Shown in pieces: positions 1 to 6,225 of a stretch of 12,732 nt of DNA (positions within the stretch are counted from its first letter, which is position 1; the number at the start of each line of letters is the position of its first letter). Made by a program: the position numbers and the translations under genes. The notes beneath the pieces were generated by a model. The model was not told where the DNA came from. It worked only from the letters and a program-made list of their open reading frames with translations, and did not search any database. The DNA is from JAUNST01 sp964452285 (lineage in GTDB: Bacteria; Patescibacteriota; Microgenomatia; UBA1400; PJMF01). Where the stretch lies: NCBI GenBank assembly GCA_964452285.1, contig CAYVKW010000028.1, positions 1-12,732 of the forward strand, written 5' to 3'.

Positions 1-2
1 AA

Positions 3-728
3 TCTTTTATTCATATTTATGCGAGCTTTCTGCAAAGAGCTTATGACCAGCTCGTACATGATATCATGCTCAACCAAGCGCCAGTAACTTTATTAATAGA
101 TCGTTGGGGCATGGTTGGCGAAGATGGCGCTACTCATCAAGGACATTTAGCCTTGTCAATGCTGGAAAGCATACCAGATTTACCAATTTTTTTACCAGGA
201 AGCATGGGAGAATTAAAAGCGAGTTTGGAATGGGGAATAAAACATAAGCAAGCAGTGGCAATTGGCTATCCGAAAATAAGTTGGGCGAAAGAAGAAGTGC
301 AAAAGCCAATCGCTGATGAAAATTTGACAATGAAAAAATTAAGAGACGGAAAAACAAAAAAAATGGCAGTCATCACGACAGGTTTCATGCGACAAACGGT
401 GGAGAAAATAGAGAACGGAGACTGGACTCACTTTCATTTTCCACAAGTCCGACCATTAATGAAAAAAGAGCTAAAAGAAATTTTGGAGGATTATCAAAAA
501 ATAATCATCGTGGAAGAAAATGAAAAAGAAGGCGGTTTTGGCGAAGCCATCGCTGTATTTCTCACAGAGTTACAACTGCCAAAACCGCCAAAATTGATCA
601 TTAAATCTCTAGCGAATAAATTTATACCGCAAGCAACAAGAACAGAGCAGCTAGAGGAGGCTGGTTTAGATGAAAATAGTTTGGCGCAACTAATCCGTTC
701 GCAGACCTCAGCGGACCGCGACCAGTAA
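3..728 (+). CDS. dxs: 1-deoxy-D-xylulose-5-phosphate synthase, C-terminal part (runs off left edge)
   Basis: DXS condenses pyruvate and glyceraldehyde 3-phosphate with thiamine diphosphate, the first step of the MEP isoprenoid pathway in the cytoplasm. The open frame enters from the left edge and gives 241 residues; the family is usually about 620-640 aa, so roughly the last 40% is here. Visible hallmarks are the FLQRAYDQLVHD stretch encoded from about position 30, then DRWGMVGEDGATHQG of the transketolase pyrimidine-binding domain, the IPDL...P.S..EL segment, and the C-terminal transketolase domain with VEENEKEGGFGEA. There is no start in the window; the ATG at 66 is internal. The last codons (after about 714) and the TAA stop appear to come from the integrated element, because the left att repeat lies inside the coding end. 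Identification is firm. Confidence 0.93.
   Translation, partial: SFIHIYASFLQRAYDQLVHDIMLNQAPVTLLIDRWGMVGEDGATHQGHLALSMLESIPDLPIFLPGSMGELKASLEWGIKHKQAVAIGYPKISWAKEEVQKPIADENLTMKKLRDGKTKKMAVITTGFMRQTVEKIENGDWTHFHFPQVRPLMKKELKEILEDYQKIIIVEENEKEGGFGEAIAVFLTELQLPKPPKLIIKSLANKFIPQATRTEQLEEAGLDENSLAQLIRSQTSADRDQ
696..724. repeat. attL, left integration core site
   Basis: A 29-bp site with left arm CGTTCGCAGACC (696-707), centre TCAGC (708-712) and an imperfect right arm GGACCGCGACCA (713-724). The stretch 698-714 is identical to 12431-12447. The left arm is the exact reverse complement of the right arm of the other copy, as expected if this is the chromosomal half of a dyad split by integration. 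It sits inside the 3' end of dxs, and the element side supplies the stop codon. Confidence 0.7.
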
Positions 729-891
729 GTAATAATTGTTTATTTTTTAACATATTGTGAAATAGTTGTCAAGCAGGAGTTTTGAGGTTTTAGGAAAAGA
801 AAAATTGAGAATATTTCCTACTTTTCCCTATCAAAAGGCACTTTATTATATCATTAATGGGTTTAGGGAGAGATTTGACGAGAGGAGATTA

Positions 892-1707
892 ATGAAAACA
901 AGTGTGGATTTCTTGTTTTTCTTAAGAACTCAAAATTGTTTGGAAGAAAACACCTGCCGCGAATATCAAAGGACGGCACAATATCTGGGGAAAGCGCTGC
1001 AGTCAGAGTTGGCGTTAAAAAAATTTTGTCTAGGTAAACAAATGGCAGGTTACCAACCAGAAACATTAAATAAATATCTGAAAGTGGCTAGATGGTGGTG
1101 CCTATATCAAAAAAAAGATTGGTATAAAGACATACGTAAATTCCGTTGTTTTCCAAAATACAAACAAACCCTGACAGAAGAAGAAGTAAAAGAATTCATA
1201 AATTTGCACACCTCTCCCGTTTTAGATGCTTTTTGGCTATTGCATATTTTTTCAGGAACAAGACCATCAGAAGTAGCCAATTTGAAATTGGATAATATTG
1301 ATTTAAATTATAATTTTTTTTGTCCAGAAGACACTAAAACTCACGATGGAAAACCGATTATCATCTTCTCATGGGTAGCAGAACGTTTAAAATTATTTTA
1401 TGCTCAACAAAAAGGACCATTTTTATTTTCCTACACTGAAGGCAGAACGCCTATTAGTATCAGAACAGTGCAAAAAGATTGCCAAAAAAGACTGAAATTA
1501 ATGAATTGCCAAAAAAGAATTACACCACACAGTTTCCGACACACATATGCGACATTGGGAATTGCGAGTGGAAAAGTGCCGGTGCAATATATGCAACGAC
1601 TATTGAGACATTCTAGAATTACCACGACGATGCATTATTTAGACCAATCAGTAGATTTTATGCGACAAGCAGCGATGTCGCATCCATACGTACATTTTTA
1701 TGCTTAG
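892..1707 (+). CDS. int: Tyrosine recombinase / integrase
   Basis: Site-specific recombinase expected to integrate and excise the element at the flanking att sites. From the ATG at 892 it is 271 aa, the size of Xer-type and small phage integrases. The N-terminal core-binding (SAM-like) domain spans about residues 1-85. The catalytic domain holds the expected set: R124 in SGTRPSEV, K149 in DTKTHDG, H213 and R216 in TPHSFRHTYA, H240 in LLRHSRITT, and the nucleophile Y249 in TMHYLD. The ATG is chosen because AGGAG lies at 883-887; an in-frame TTG at 766 would add 42 residues with no family support. It is the first gene inside attL, and its end nearly meets the convergent regulator at 1725. Confidence 0.92.
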   Translation: MKTSVDFLFFLRTQNCLEENTCREYQRTAQYLGKALQSELALKKFCLGKQMAGYQPETLNKYLKVARWWCLYQKKDWYKDIRKFRCFPKYKQTLTEEEVKEFINLHTSPVLDAFWLLHIFSGTRPSEVANLKLDNIDLNYNFFCPEDTKTHDGKPIIIFSWVAERLKLFYAQQKGPFLFSYTEGRTPISIRTVQKDCQKRLKLMNCQKRITPHSFRHTYATLGIASGKVPVQYMQRLLRHSRITTTMHYLDQSVDFMRQAAMSHPYVHFYA

Positions 1708-1724
1708 AAATGAGCTGCTTGTCG

Positions 1725-2423
1725 CTAATTTGATTGTTGATCAACGGGAGGAGAAGTGGAAGAGTGAGGACGAAGTTGGCCGGCGTAGCCGGCCTGAGAT
1801 AAAGTGCGACGCATACGAGCAATTTTTTGATAAATTTCTTGAGTGCTAACGCCCATTTTTTGAGCAATTTCCGCGGGAGAATAACCTTGTTCTAAAAAAA
1901 TTGCAGTTTGTTTTTGCGCGGGCGTTAATAAAGCCAAAACGTCCAGAGCTTCAATCTGGCTCCACGCCCGCGCTGCTTCCCAACCGTTATCACTGGGCAA
2001 AAGATCGGCTAAAGATTCAAAATCATCATCTTGAATTAAATCAGAAAAATTACTCGCTTCCAGACGAATTTTTAAAGTCGCTTGATCTGGATGAACTTTA
2101 AAATTGCTGTCATGCGCCCAAAGACGATATTGAGATTGGAGCTGGGTAAAAATCAAAGTGACAGTTTTGAGTGGCAAATTGAGCTGGCGAGCAATTTTGG
2201 GTAAAGACCAATGTTTTTCGATCAGACGTAAAACTTGATATTGAGGACGAGAAAGAAATAGGAAAGGACAGGCGCCAAAAACTTCGCAGAAATAAAGTTG
2301 CTCAATCAAAAGAAGTTCTTTCTTTAAATCTTGTAAAAAAGCTGGACTAACAAAGGGGAGAAGTTCGCAACTTTGACGTTGATTAATGAAGAGCAAGCGA
2401 TTGTCCGATGTGCGTTTAAGCAT
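1725..2423 (-). CDS. Two-HTH transcriptional regulator (sigma-region-4/LuxR-like C-terminus)
   Basis: Predicted cytoplasmic DNA-binding protein of 232 aa. One helix-turn-helix lies near residues 61-97 (LPKIARQLNLPLKTVTLIF) and a second, clearer one near 166-205 (LTPAQKQTAIFLEQGYSPAEIAQKMG followed by STQEIYQKIARMRR), which resembles sigma-70 region 4 or LuxR-type HTH. I do not recognise the family. It is transcribed away from the first tail operon across a 90-bp divergent region, the usual place for a repressor or activator of the structural genes. The ATG at 2423 is preferred over a GTG at 2441 because a good promoter (TTGCAA, 17 nt, TAAAAT) ends 8 nt before this ATG, and the GTG would overlap its -10. 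The message would then be leaderless. Confidence 0.75.
   Translation of the reverse strand: MLKRTSDNRLLFINQRQSCELLPFVSPAFLQDLKKELLLIEQLYFCEVFGACPFLFLSRPQYQVLRLIEKHWSLPKIARQLNLPLKTVTLIFTQLQSQYRLWAHDSNFKVHPDQATLKIRLEASNFSDLIQDDDFESLADLLPSDNGWEAARAWSQIEALDVLALLTPAQKQTAIFLEQGYSPAEIAQKMGVSTQEIYQKIARMRRTLSQAGYAGQLRPHSSTSPPVDQQSN
1778..1794. repeat. GC-rich perfect palindrome inside the regulator gene
   Basis: GGCCGGC and GCCGGCC flank GTA, a perfect 7-bp stem with a 3-nt loop in otherwise AT-rich DNA. It lies near the 3' end of the minus-strand regulator gene, about 70 bp past the end of the integrase gene. It could pause or protect the integrase transcript, but no T-run follows, so it is not a standard intrinsic terminator. 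On the coding strand it encodes part of the sequence AGYAGQ. Confidence 0.5.
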
Positions 2424-2431
2424 TAAACCCG

Positions 2432-2460
2432 ATTTTAGCACTGTTGGCAGATAATTGCAA
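2432..2460 (-). promoter_or_regulatory. Promoter of the two-HTH regulator, apparently leaderless
   Basis: On the minus strand TTGCAA (2455-2460) and TAAAAT (2432-2437) are separated by 17 nt. The ATG at 2423 follows the -10 by 8 nt, so transcription would start at or next to the start codon. No Shine-Dalgarno sequence is present. Confidence 0.6.
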
Positions 2461-2475
2461 GTGTTGCTAAGAATA

Positions 2476-2505
2476 TATAAGTTTCTACCTTTCTTTGTTT
2501 AAAAT
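2476..2505 (+). promoter_or_regulatory. Putative promoter of tail operon 1
   Basis: TAAAAT at 2500-2505 lies 8 nt before the ATG at 2514, the same spacing as on the opposite strand for the regulator gene. There is no good -35 at 16-18 nt, and TATAAG at 2476-2481 is another -10 candidate. A weak -35 would fit dependence on an activator such as one of the element's HTH proteins. No Shine-Dalgarno precedes the ATG. Confidence 0.35.
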
Positions 2506-2513
2506 AAACTCAT

Positions 2514-2927
2514 ATGCTAAATACTTTGGTAACAAATTTGGTGACTTTATTAACAACGGCGCTAACAGGCACTGGAGTAAGTATCAGCGCCACTGGTGTT
2601 AACTTAAACAATTTACAAACGGCTACTTGGGCAATTAGTCTACAAAAACATAGTAGCGTTTATCAAGATGTAAGTAGAAATCAAAGAAGTGTGACTTTGC
2701 AATTAACTTATTTCAATAGCACTACTGACCCAGCAATATGGGAAACAAAACTAAGAGAAACGATGTGGCTAATTCTAGCCGCACTGGAAACCTGCGATTT
2801 GGGCACCGGTATTTATTGGTCTGGAGCAATGAGCGAAGGAGAAGCGACTGCAGAATACAGCGATGTCAACCAAATACCCGCTTATAAAATGCAAGTCACT
2901 TTTGTCATGAGTCAAACGGTACGTTAA
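2514..2927 (+). CDS. Tail terminator / tail completion protein
   Basis: 137 aa. In siphoviruses the tail terminator (lambda gpU type, about 130 aa) caps the end of the tail tube and stops its growth. The features seen are an N-terminal helix with about 30 hydrophobic and polar residues, a central strand pattern (SVTLQLTYF), a helix with paired acidic and basic residues (WETKLRETMWLILAAL), and a C-terminal strand ending YKMQVTFVMSQTVR. This order of helix, strands and helix matches that family in general, and the place just before a tail tube gene is where it is normally found. It is the first gene of the operon: no head or connector gene precedes it. The call rests mostly on position, size and fold pattern; a minor tail protein is possible. 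Confidence 0.6.
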   Translation: MLNTLVTNLVTLLTTALTGTGVSISATGVNLNNLQTATWAISLQKHSSVYQDVSRNQRSVTLQLTYFNSTTDPAIWETKLRETMWLILAALETCDLGTGIYWSGAMSEGEATAEYSDVNQIPAYKMQVTFVMSQTVR

Positions 2928-2947
2928 GGAAGTAAAAGAGGATAAAA

Positions 2948-3109
2948 ATGAAAAAATATCGTTACATCGGAGCTTTTCCTTTAATCATCAGAAGCGCTGA
3001 CGGAAGCTTTAATCAAGTGTTGCATTATGGAGAAGAATTCGAGACGAAGACGAAACTAGAACATCCATTAATTGTAGAAATAAAAATAGAAGGAGACAAT
3101 AATGAGTAA
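2948..3109 (+). CDS. Small conserved-looking phage protein, 53 aa
   Basis: A 53-aa protein starting MKKYRYIGAFPLIIRSADG and ending GDNNE. It has AGAGG 6 nt before its ATG and overlaps the tail tube gene by 8 bp, so it is almost certainly translated in the same operon. The pattern of an aromatic-rich start, short strands, a central GEEF and a later EHPLIVE resembles small proteins often seen among head-tail or tail genes in phages, but I cannot assign a function. It contains no membrane segment. Confidence 0.65.
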   Translation: MKKYRYIGAFPLIIRSADGSFNQVLHYGEEFETKTKLEHPLIVEIKIEGDNNE

Positions 3110-4061
3110 GCATTTTAGTTTTGGTTTGGAAGGCACTTGGGGCACGGCGGTAACTCCAAGCAAGGGTTTGCCGATTAGAGCCAGCGAAGGAATGAAAACG
3201 GTAGTAGATATGAAAGGGCAAGAGGCGTTCGATGGCTCATTGTGTGCGTATAGCGATTATTATCAGGGTTTAGTCACTCATGAAGGCGAAATTGAAACAG
3301 ATTTGGAAAGCAAAACTTGCGGTTATTGGTTGCGAAGTCTGTGCGGAAATGTGACTACTAATGTGGCAGCGGGAGAAACCGGCATTTATCAACACCAATT
3401 TTTGCCCACTGGCAACAAAGCAGGCTTAACAATTGAACAATTCAATGATAATTTTCCTGTCCGTTATGCTGGAGTTTTGGTGAATTCGCTCAAATTAACA
3501 GCGGAACAAGGTGAGAGTGTGGTCGCGACTTATAATTTATTGAGCAAAGGAACAGTAGCAGATGTGACAACGGCGGCGACAGTCAGTTATGATTTGGGTC
3601 ATACTTTTAATCACGCCGACATTGCTAATGGCATCAAAATTGATAATGCGAGCGTACCTTTAACTTCGAGTTTCGAAGTAGAAATCATCAGCAATAAGCA
3701 AGCTCAATATGGTTTGGGTAATAATAATCCTCAAGGTTTTGCGGCTGGGCGTTATGAGGTCAAAGGTAAATTTGCTTTGTATCTTAACAACAGCAATCAG
3801 GTGAGCTACTATGAAGATTATCTGAATAAAGCGGCGAAAAGTGTAGCTATTACTTTTAATGGCAATGCTTTAAGTGGAACAAGTGTGACGCAAGAAAGCT
3901 TGGTTTTAAATTTGCCAAAAGCGTATTTTAGCGCCTTAGTGAATCCGATTAATGCGGAAGCAGCAAGATTGGAAGTAGAATTTGTAGCGACTTTGGATCC
4001 GACAACACAGAAATTATTTGATTTGACCTTAACTAACGGTCAAAGCAGTTACGAAAGTTAA
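3102..4061 (+). CDS. Tail tube (major tail) protein
   Basis: 319 aa. It should polymerise as hexameric rings to build the tail tube. The N-terminus has FGLEGTWGTAVTPSKGLPI followed by the EGEIETDLESKTCGYWLRSLCG segment, a pattern typical of phage tail tube proteins: a GT.GTAV start, then a strand with E..TDL, then a helix ending in LG/LCG. Two further beta-rich blocks follow (residues about 110-200 and 205-310). A strong AAGGAG lies 7 nt before the ATG, the best ribosome site in the operon, which fits the most abundant tail protein. No contractile sheath gene is next to it, so the tail is expected to be non-contractile. Confidence 0.82.
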   Translation: MSKHFSFGLEGTWGTAVTPSKGLPIRASEGMKTVVDMKGQEAFDGSLCAYSDYYQGLVTHEGEIETDLESKTCGYWLRSLCGNVTTNVAAGETGIYQHQFLPTGNKAGLTIEQFNDNFPVRYAGVLVNSLKLTAEQGESVVATYNLLSKGTVADVTTAATVSYDLGHTFNHADIANGIKIDNASVPLTSSFEVEIISNKQAQYGLGNNNPQGFAAGRYEVKGKFALYLNNSNQVSYYEDYLNKAAKSVAITFNGNALSGTSVTQESLVLNLPKAYFSALVNPINAEAARLEVEFVATLDPTTQKLFDLTLTNGQSSYES

Positions 4062-4062
4062 G

Positions 4063-4407
4063 ATGATTATAAAAATCGGTGATGGTCAAGCAATAATCAA
4101 AGATTGGGTGTCAATGCGTTTGAAGCATGAGCTGCAAAAAATGTATTGGGAGAAGAACGAAGTTGGTTTGGCGGCGAATGAGCAAGTTGCCAAACCAACT
4201 GTCATTGCAGGCAGCGTAGTGCTGCAAGCGCAAGACTTGGCGGTAAAAAGTCTGGTGGAAAAATTGGAGATTGGCGGGCAAATCTATACTGAGAGAGATG
4301 AAATCTTGGAGAAAATTCTTGATTTGCCCGCCAGTGATGGTGAGAAAATTTATCAGGCAGTCAATCAATTACTTAATGATTCGGGAAAAGCGGTCCCAAA
4401 AGTTTAG
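4063..4407 (+). CDS. Tail assembly chaperone, short (gpG-like) form
   Basis: 114 aa, mostly helical and charged, located between tail tube and tape measure genes where phages encode the tail assembly chaperone (lambda gpG type), which holds the tape measure protein during tube assembly and is absent from the finished tail. It begins 1 nt after the tail tube stop, with no good ribosome site, so it is probably translated by coupling. Near its end the codons GGA AAA and CCA AAA form two slippery heptamers, letting ribosomes enter the -1 frame and make a 183-residue G-T fusion. Confidence 0.75.
   Translation: MIIKIGDGQAIIKDWVSMRLKHELQKMYWEKNEVGLAANEQVAKPTVIAGSVVLQAQDLAVKSLVEKLEIGGQIYTERDEILEKILDLPASDGEKIYQAVNQLLNDSGKAVPKV
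4383..4401 (+). other. Programmed -1 frameshift region with two slippery heptamers
   Basis: GGGAAAA at 4383-4389 and CCCAAAA at 4395-4401 both fit the X XXY YYZ rule in the reading frame of the upstream gene (G GGA AAA and C CCA AAA). The zero-frame stop TAG follows at 4405. AAAGCGGT (4387-4394) can pair with ACCGCTTT (4412-4419) in an 8-bp stem with a 17-nt loop. Slipping at either site gives a fusion of the same 183-residue length. Lambda gpG-gpGT uses the related GGGAAAG, so site, position and product match a known mechanism. Confidence 0.8.
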
Positions 4408-4613
4408 AAGAACCGCTTTATCGTTTTCTGCGAGGCGAAAGTGGTTCGATGGGATTGCCAAATGAATTAGAGATTGCTTTTCTGTGCGATGTGCTACATC
4501 TTAATTACTGGGAACTGTTAGCACAACCTGAAGATTGGGTTAAGAAAATGCTTTTTTACCAAAAAATTAAGGCAAAAGCACAGAGTGACCAACAAAGAAG
4601 TAAGAGAAAATAG
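4389..4613 (+). CDS. Tail assembly chaperone T extension, made by -1 frameshift
   Basis: Frame -1 relative to the chaperone gene, open through the zero-frame stop to TAG at 4611-4613, adding about 74 residues. It reads ...LEEPLYRFLRGESG, then LPNELEIAFLCDVLHLNYWE, then QPEDWVKKMLFYQKIKAKA and a basic tail ending RSKRK. The P.DW..KML.Y pattern near the end is typical of the T part of siphovirus chaperones. It has no ribosome site of its own; the ATG at 4449 would give only a partial protein. In lambda the T part recruits tail tube subunits to the tape measure complex. The terminator begins 5 nt after its stop. Confidence 0.75.
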   Translation, partial: SGPKSLEEPLYRFLRGESGSMGLPNELEIAFLCDVLHLNYWELLAQPEDWVKKMLFYQKIKAKAQSDQQRSKRK

Positions 4614-4617
4614 CCAT

Positions 4618-4655
4618 AAAAAAGCTCCGAGGTGGATAAGGCACGGAGCTTTTTT
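4618..4655 (+). terminator. Rho-independent terminator of tail operon 1
   Basis: AAAAAAGCTCCG and CGGAGCTTTTTT pair as a 12-bp inverted repeat around a 14-nt loop, with GCTCCG at 4624-4629, CGGAGC at 4644-4649 and a run of T at 4650-4655. It follows the T stop by 5 nt. The A-run upstream also makes it possible in the minus direction. It separates the chaperone genes from the tape measure gene, which is unusual for a tail operon. Confidence 0.88.
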
Positions 4656-4664
4656 AATCAGTCC

Positions 4665-4707
4665 GTTGTTGAAGTTTTGAGCTGTTGTTAAACTTCGAGC
4701 AACTTTT
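4665..4707 (+). terminator. Second, imperfect terminator-like hairpin
   Basis: GAAGTTT (4671-4677) pairs with AAACTTC (4690-4696), with an outer GTTG/CAAC pair (4665-4668 and 4700-4703) across a small internal bulge, then TTTT at 4704-4707. It may be a backup terminator or the remnant of another. Confidence 0.35.
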
Positions 4708-4794
4708 ATATTTTCACACAAATTATAAAAAAATAGACATCAAAAAGTCTCAAGTTTTTTATTTTTGTTTTTTGACTATTTTCCTTGAGGTGAC

Positions 4795-4933
4795 ATGACC
4801 AAAAAAAGAATAAAAAAGTGGCAAAAGTCTCACGAGGCGTGATGATGCCAAAGAGATTTTACAAGCAAAAGGAGAAAAATTAAAAAAAATTTATTCTATT
4901 TCCGTTGACAAAAGAAGTCGATTGGAAAAATAA
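4795..4933 (+). pseudogene. Possible small lysine-rich gene split by a +1 frameshift
   Basis: GAGGTGA (4787-4793) is a strong ribosome site 4 nt (from AGG) before ATG 4795, which opens MTKKRIKKWQKSHEA and stops at TGA (4840). Skipping one base (T4840) lets the frame continue as DDAKEILQAKGEKL and on to SVDKRSRLEK with TAA at 4931-4933, a 45-residue basic helical protein in all. It is either a broken gene, a base error, or +1 shifting at a UGA stop, as known from RF2. It overlaps the 3' end of the convergent minus-strand gene by 43 bp. Function is unknown. Confidence 0.3.
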
Positions 4934-5241
4934 TTACCTTTAGCTAATTGCAAAAGAGACTGATATTGGGTTTCACTCATAAGTACCAAGTTGCGATTAT
5001 GCGGGCGAGAAATCAAAAAAGTGAGCCCTTTAAGCGCTTGAGCAGCAAAGTGGGGAAAATGGTCAATAAGATTGTGAGACTTGATGGTTTGAACTTGGAT
5101 TTTTACAAATTGAGTCAACTCGTTGGCGATATCTTCAGCAACTTTTTCAGTGCTATCCTCAGCGGAAGAACATGGAATGATGGGGAAATCAGACTGAGAA
5201 TCAAACTCTTGATCTAAATAAAGATTGAACGGGTCAAGCAT
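4891..5241 (-). CDS. Hypothetical protein with a possible Phd/YefM-like C-terminal segment
   Basis: 116 aa from ATG 5241, or 128 aa from ATG 5277. I favour 5241 because TACAAT (minus strand, 5268-5273) is a likely -10 that would start the message between the two codons, and GAAAGA precedes 5241. The N-terminal third is acidic (DPFNLYLDQEF...). The later part has LTFLISRPHNRNLVLMSETQYQSLLQLAKG; the turn followed by hydrophobic strand and S-E-.-Q-Y-.-S-L resembles the antitoxin core of Phd/YefM proteins. No toxin gene follows it on the minus strand. It stands alone, against the direction of both tail operons, in the interruption between chaperone and tape measure genes. Family call is tentative. 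Confidence 0.5.
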   Translation of the reverse strand: MLDPFNLYLDQEFDSQSDFPIIPCSSAEDSTEKVAEDIANELTQFVKIQVQTIKSHNLIDHFPHFAAQALKGLTFLISRPHNRNLVLMSETQYQSLLQLAKGNYFSNRLLLSTEIE

Positions 5242-5318
5242 AAAAATCTTTCTAAATTGTTGTGGAGATTGTAGCATGAGAGAAAAACGAAATTTATGAC
5301 AGAATAAAAAAGGTGAGA

Positions 5319-5372
5319 ATGTTCTTTCGGGGTGGATTTTGGGGTAAAATTTGGGGCGGATTTTTGAGGTAG
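5319..5372 (+). CDS. Possible 17-residue Gly/Trp-rich cationic peptide
   Basis: AGGTGA at 5311-5316 precedes ATG 5319, which opens MFFRGGFWGKIWGGFLR and stops at TAG 5370-5372. The peptide has three basic and no acidic residues and a repeating GGFW/GKIW/GGFL unit, because it runs through the first three units of the 12-nt repeat array. Such a composition would fit a membrane-active or toxic peptide. It may equally be chance translation of repetitive DNA; only the ribosome site and the composition support it. Confidence 0.2.
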   Translation: MFFRGGFWGKIWGGFLR

Positions 5373-5426
5373 ATTTTAATGGGAATTTTGAGGCGGATTT
5401 GAACGCGGATTTTTTGGAAGGTTTTT
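5331..5426. repeat. Degenerate tandem array, period exactly 12 nt, eight units
   Basis: Units begin at 5331, 5343, 5355, 5367, 5379, 5391, 5403 and 5415, each starting purine-rich (such as GGTGGA, GGCGGA, AGGCGG, ACGCGG) and ending in a run of T. The G/T bias is all on the plus strand. A 12-nt period is four codons, and one frame reads GVDF GVKF GADF before stops appear, so this may be a decayed tetrapeptide-repeat gene. Alternatives are protein-binding repeats upstream of the minus-strand gene at 5241, or DNA near an origin. Confidence 0.55.
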
Positions 5427-5826
5427 TATCATGATTTTTTTAGCGGGATTGTTTAGAGGGTTTTGACAACATTTTTTAGGTTTGCGTTTGGATTGTTTTT
5501 TGAAGATTATGAGAAAGGCTTAATTGATGGGGGAAATTTTTCCCGAAAAGAATGTAAAAGTTAAAAAGTCTCAATTTTTCTCAGCTGAAAACGAGGAAAA
5601 TGCTAATTATAAATAAAATTGTCATGAAAAAACATTGAAGAGTGGAGAGTTTTAATAAAAATAAATGGTCCGAATGAAAAATTAGATTTAAAATTTAGAG
5701 AGATATATATCCTAAGTTCAATTTTAATAAAGAACTTAAAAATATATAATTTTTACAAAAATTTAAGGCTCGAATAATAAACAGCTAAATAAAAAAATCT
5801 TCATGTGTAATTTTGTTTAATAAAAT
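5427..5826. other. AT-rich intergenic stretch without a convincing gene
   Basis: No frame of protein-like composition was found here on either strand. Visible structure is limited: a palindrome GGGAAA-TT-TTTCCC at 5531-5544, one copy of the AAAAAGTCTCAA repeat at 5563-5574, and strongly A/T-rich DNA from about 5600 to 5826. Together with the repeat array it forms a non-coding gap of about 550 bp between two minus-strand genes. It could hold an untranslated RNA, an origin, or decayed DNA. Confidence 0.5.
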
Positions 5827-6222
5827 TTAGCATATTAACTTAATAACATCTTTCATTGCGCTGGTAAAATTTTTAATATATATGGTTGTTGCCAAAACAG
5901 ATAAAAGTTTAATGATAATATTTCTAACTTCTGGCGTGACTAAACCAGGAACAAGATCGGCGCAGGCTTCGATTCGGCGCCAGAAAGTCTGTTTGACTCT
6001 GCCCAAAGTAGCTTTGGAACAGTGGTGTTTTAAACCTAATTTTTTGTCTGGCAAATGATTATGATAGGCATCAATCAAAATCTCAGCGTGTTCTGGCGGG
6101 GCATCAAAATGACGATAGAGCTGACGCACTTCTTCACCAGTGAGATACTCGATACGATGACGTAACTTTTTGCGTACGCTATTCATAAAAGCTTGAGCTT
6201 CTTTAATAAAATCCAGCATCAT
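5827..6222 (-). CDS. HTH regulator, related to the protein at 10816-11103
   Basis: 131 aa from ATG 6222. After a basic N-terminus (MNSVRKKLRHRIEYLTGEEV) comes an HTH-like segment with PPEHAEILIDAYHNHL, then CSKATLGRVKQTFWRRIEA. The spacing of P-E-..-E, Y, H, S-.-A-T, R-.-K and I matches the 95-aa protein at the right end of the element, so the two look like diverged paralogs. The C-terminal 40 residues are hydrophobic and helical. The TTG at 6255 is rejected because TTGACT there is the -35 of a promoter whose -10 (TATGTT) ends just before ATG 6222; the message would be nearly leaderless. It lies divergent to the tape measure gene and may control tail operon 2. Confidence 0.65.
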   Translation of the reverse strand: MMLDFIKEAQAFMNSVRKKLRHRIEYLTGEEVRQLYRHFDAPPEHAEILIDAYHNHLPDKKLGLKHHCSKATLGRVKQTFWRRIEACADLVPGLVTPEVRNIIIKLLSVLATTIYIKNFTSAMKDVIKLIC

Positions 6223-6225
6223 TTT

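Larger units (their letters stand above)
4742..5574. repeat. Direct 12-mer AAAAAGTCTCAA flanking the inner cassette
   Basis: AAAAAGTCTCAA occurs at 4742-4753 and 5563-5574, and its 10-nt core AAAAGTCTCA a third time at 4823-4832. The outer copies bracket the antitoxin-like gene and the 12-nt repeat array. They could be insertion scars or operator-type sites. The A/T-rich half makes chance repetition easier, so support is modest. Confidence 0.3.

Noticed and set aside
766..891. N-terminal extension of the integrase from TTG 766
   Set aside because: It adds 42 residues with no match to integrase domains, while ATG 892 has AGGAG in place and gives a normal family length.
4063..4613. Reading the chaperone frame break as a mutation
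   Set aside because: Two in-phase slippery heptamers, the overlap position and the T-like downstream sequence match the known -1 frameshift of siphovirus chaperones.
4949..5217. Plus-strand open frame opposite the antitoxin-like gene
   Set aside because: It lies fully antisense to a better-supported gene, has no ribosome site, and its composition looks like a mirror of the coding strand.
5331..5426. CRISPR array
   Set aside because: Units are 12 nt, contiguous and degenerate, with no spacers and no cas gene nearby.
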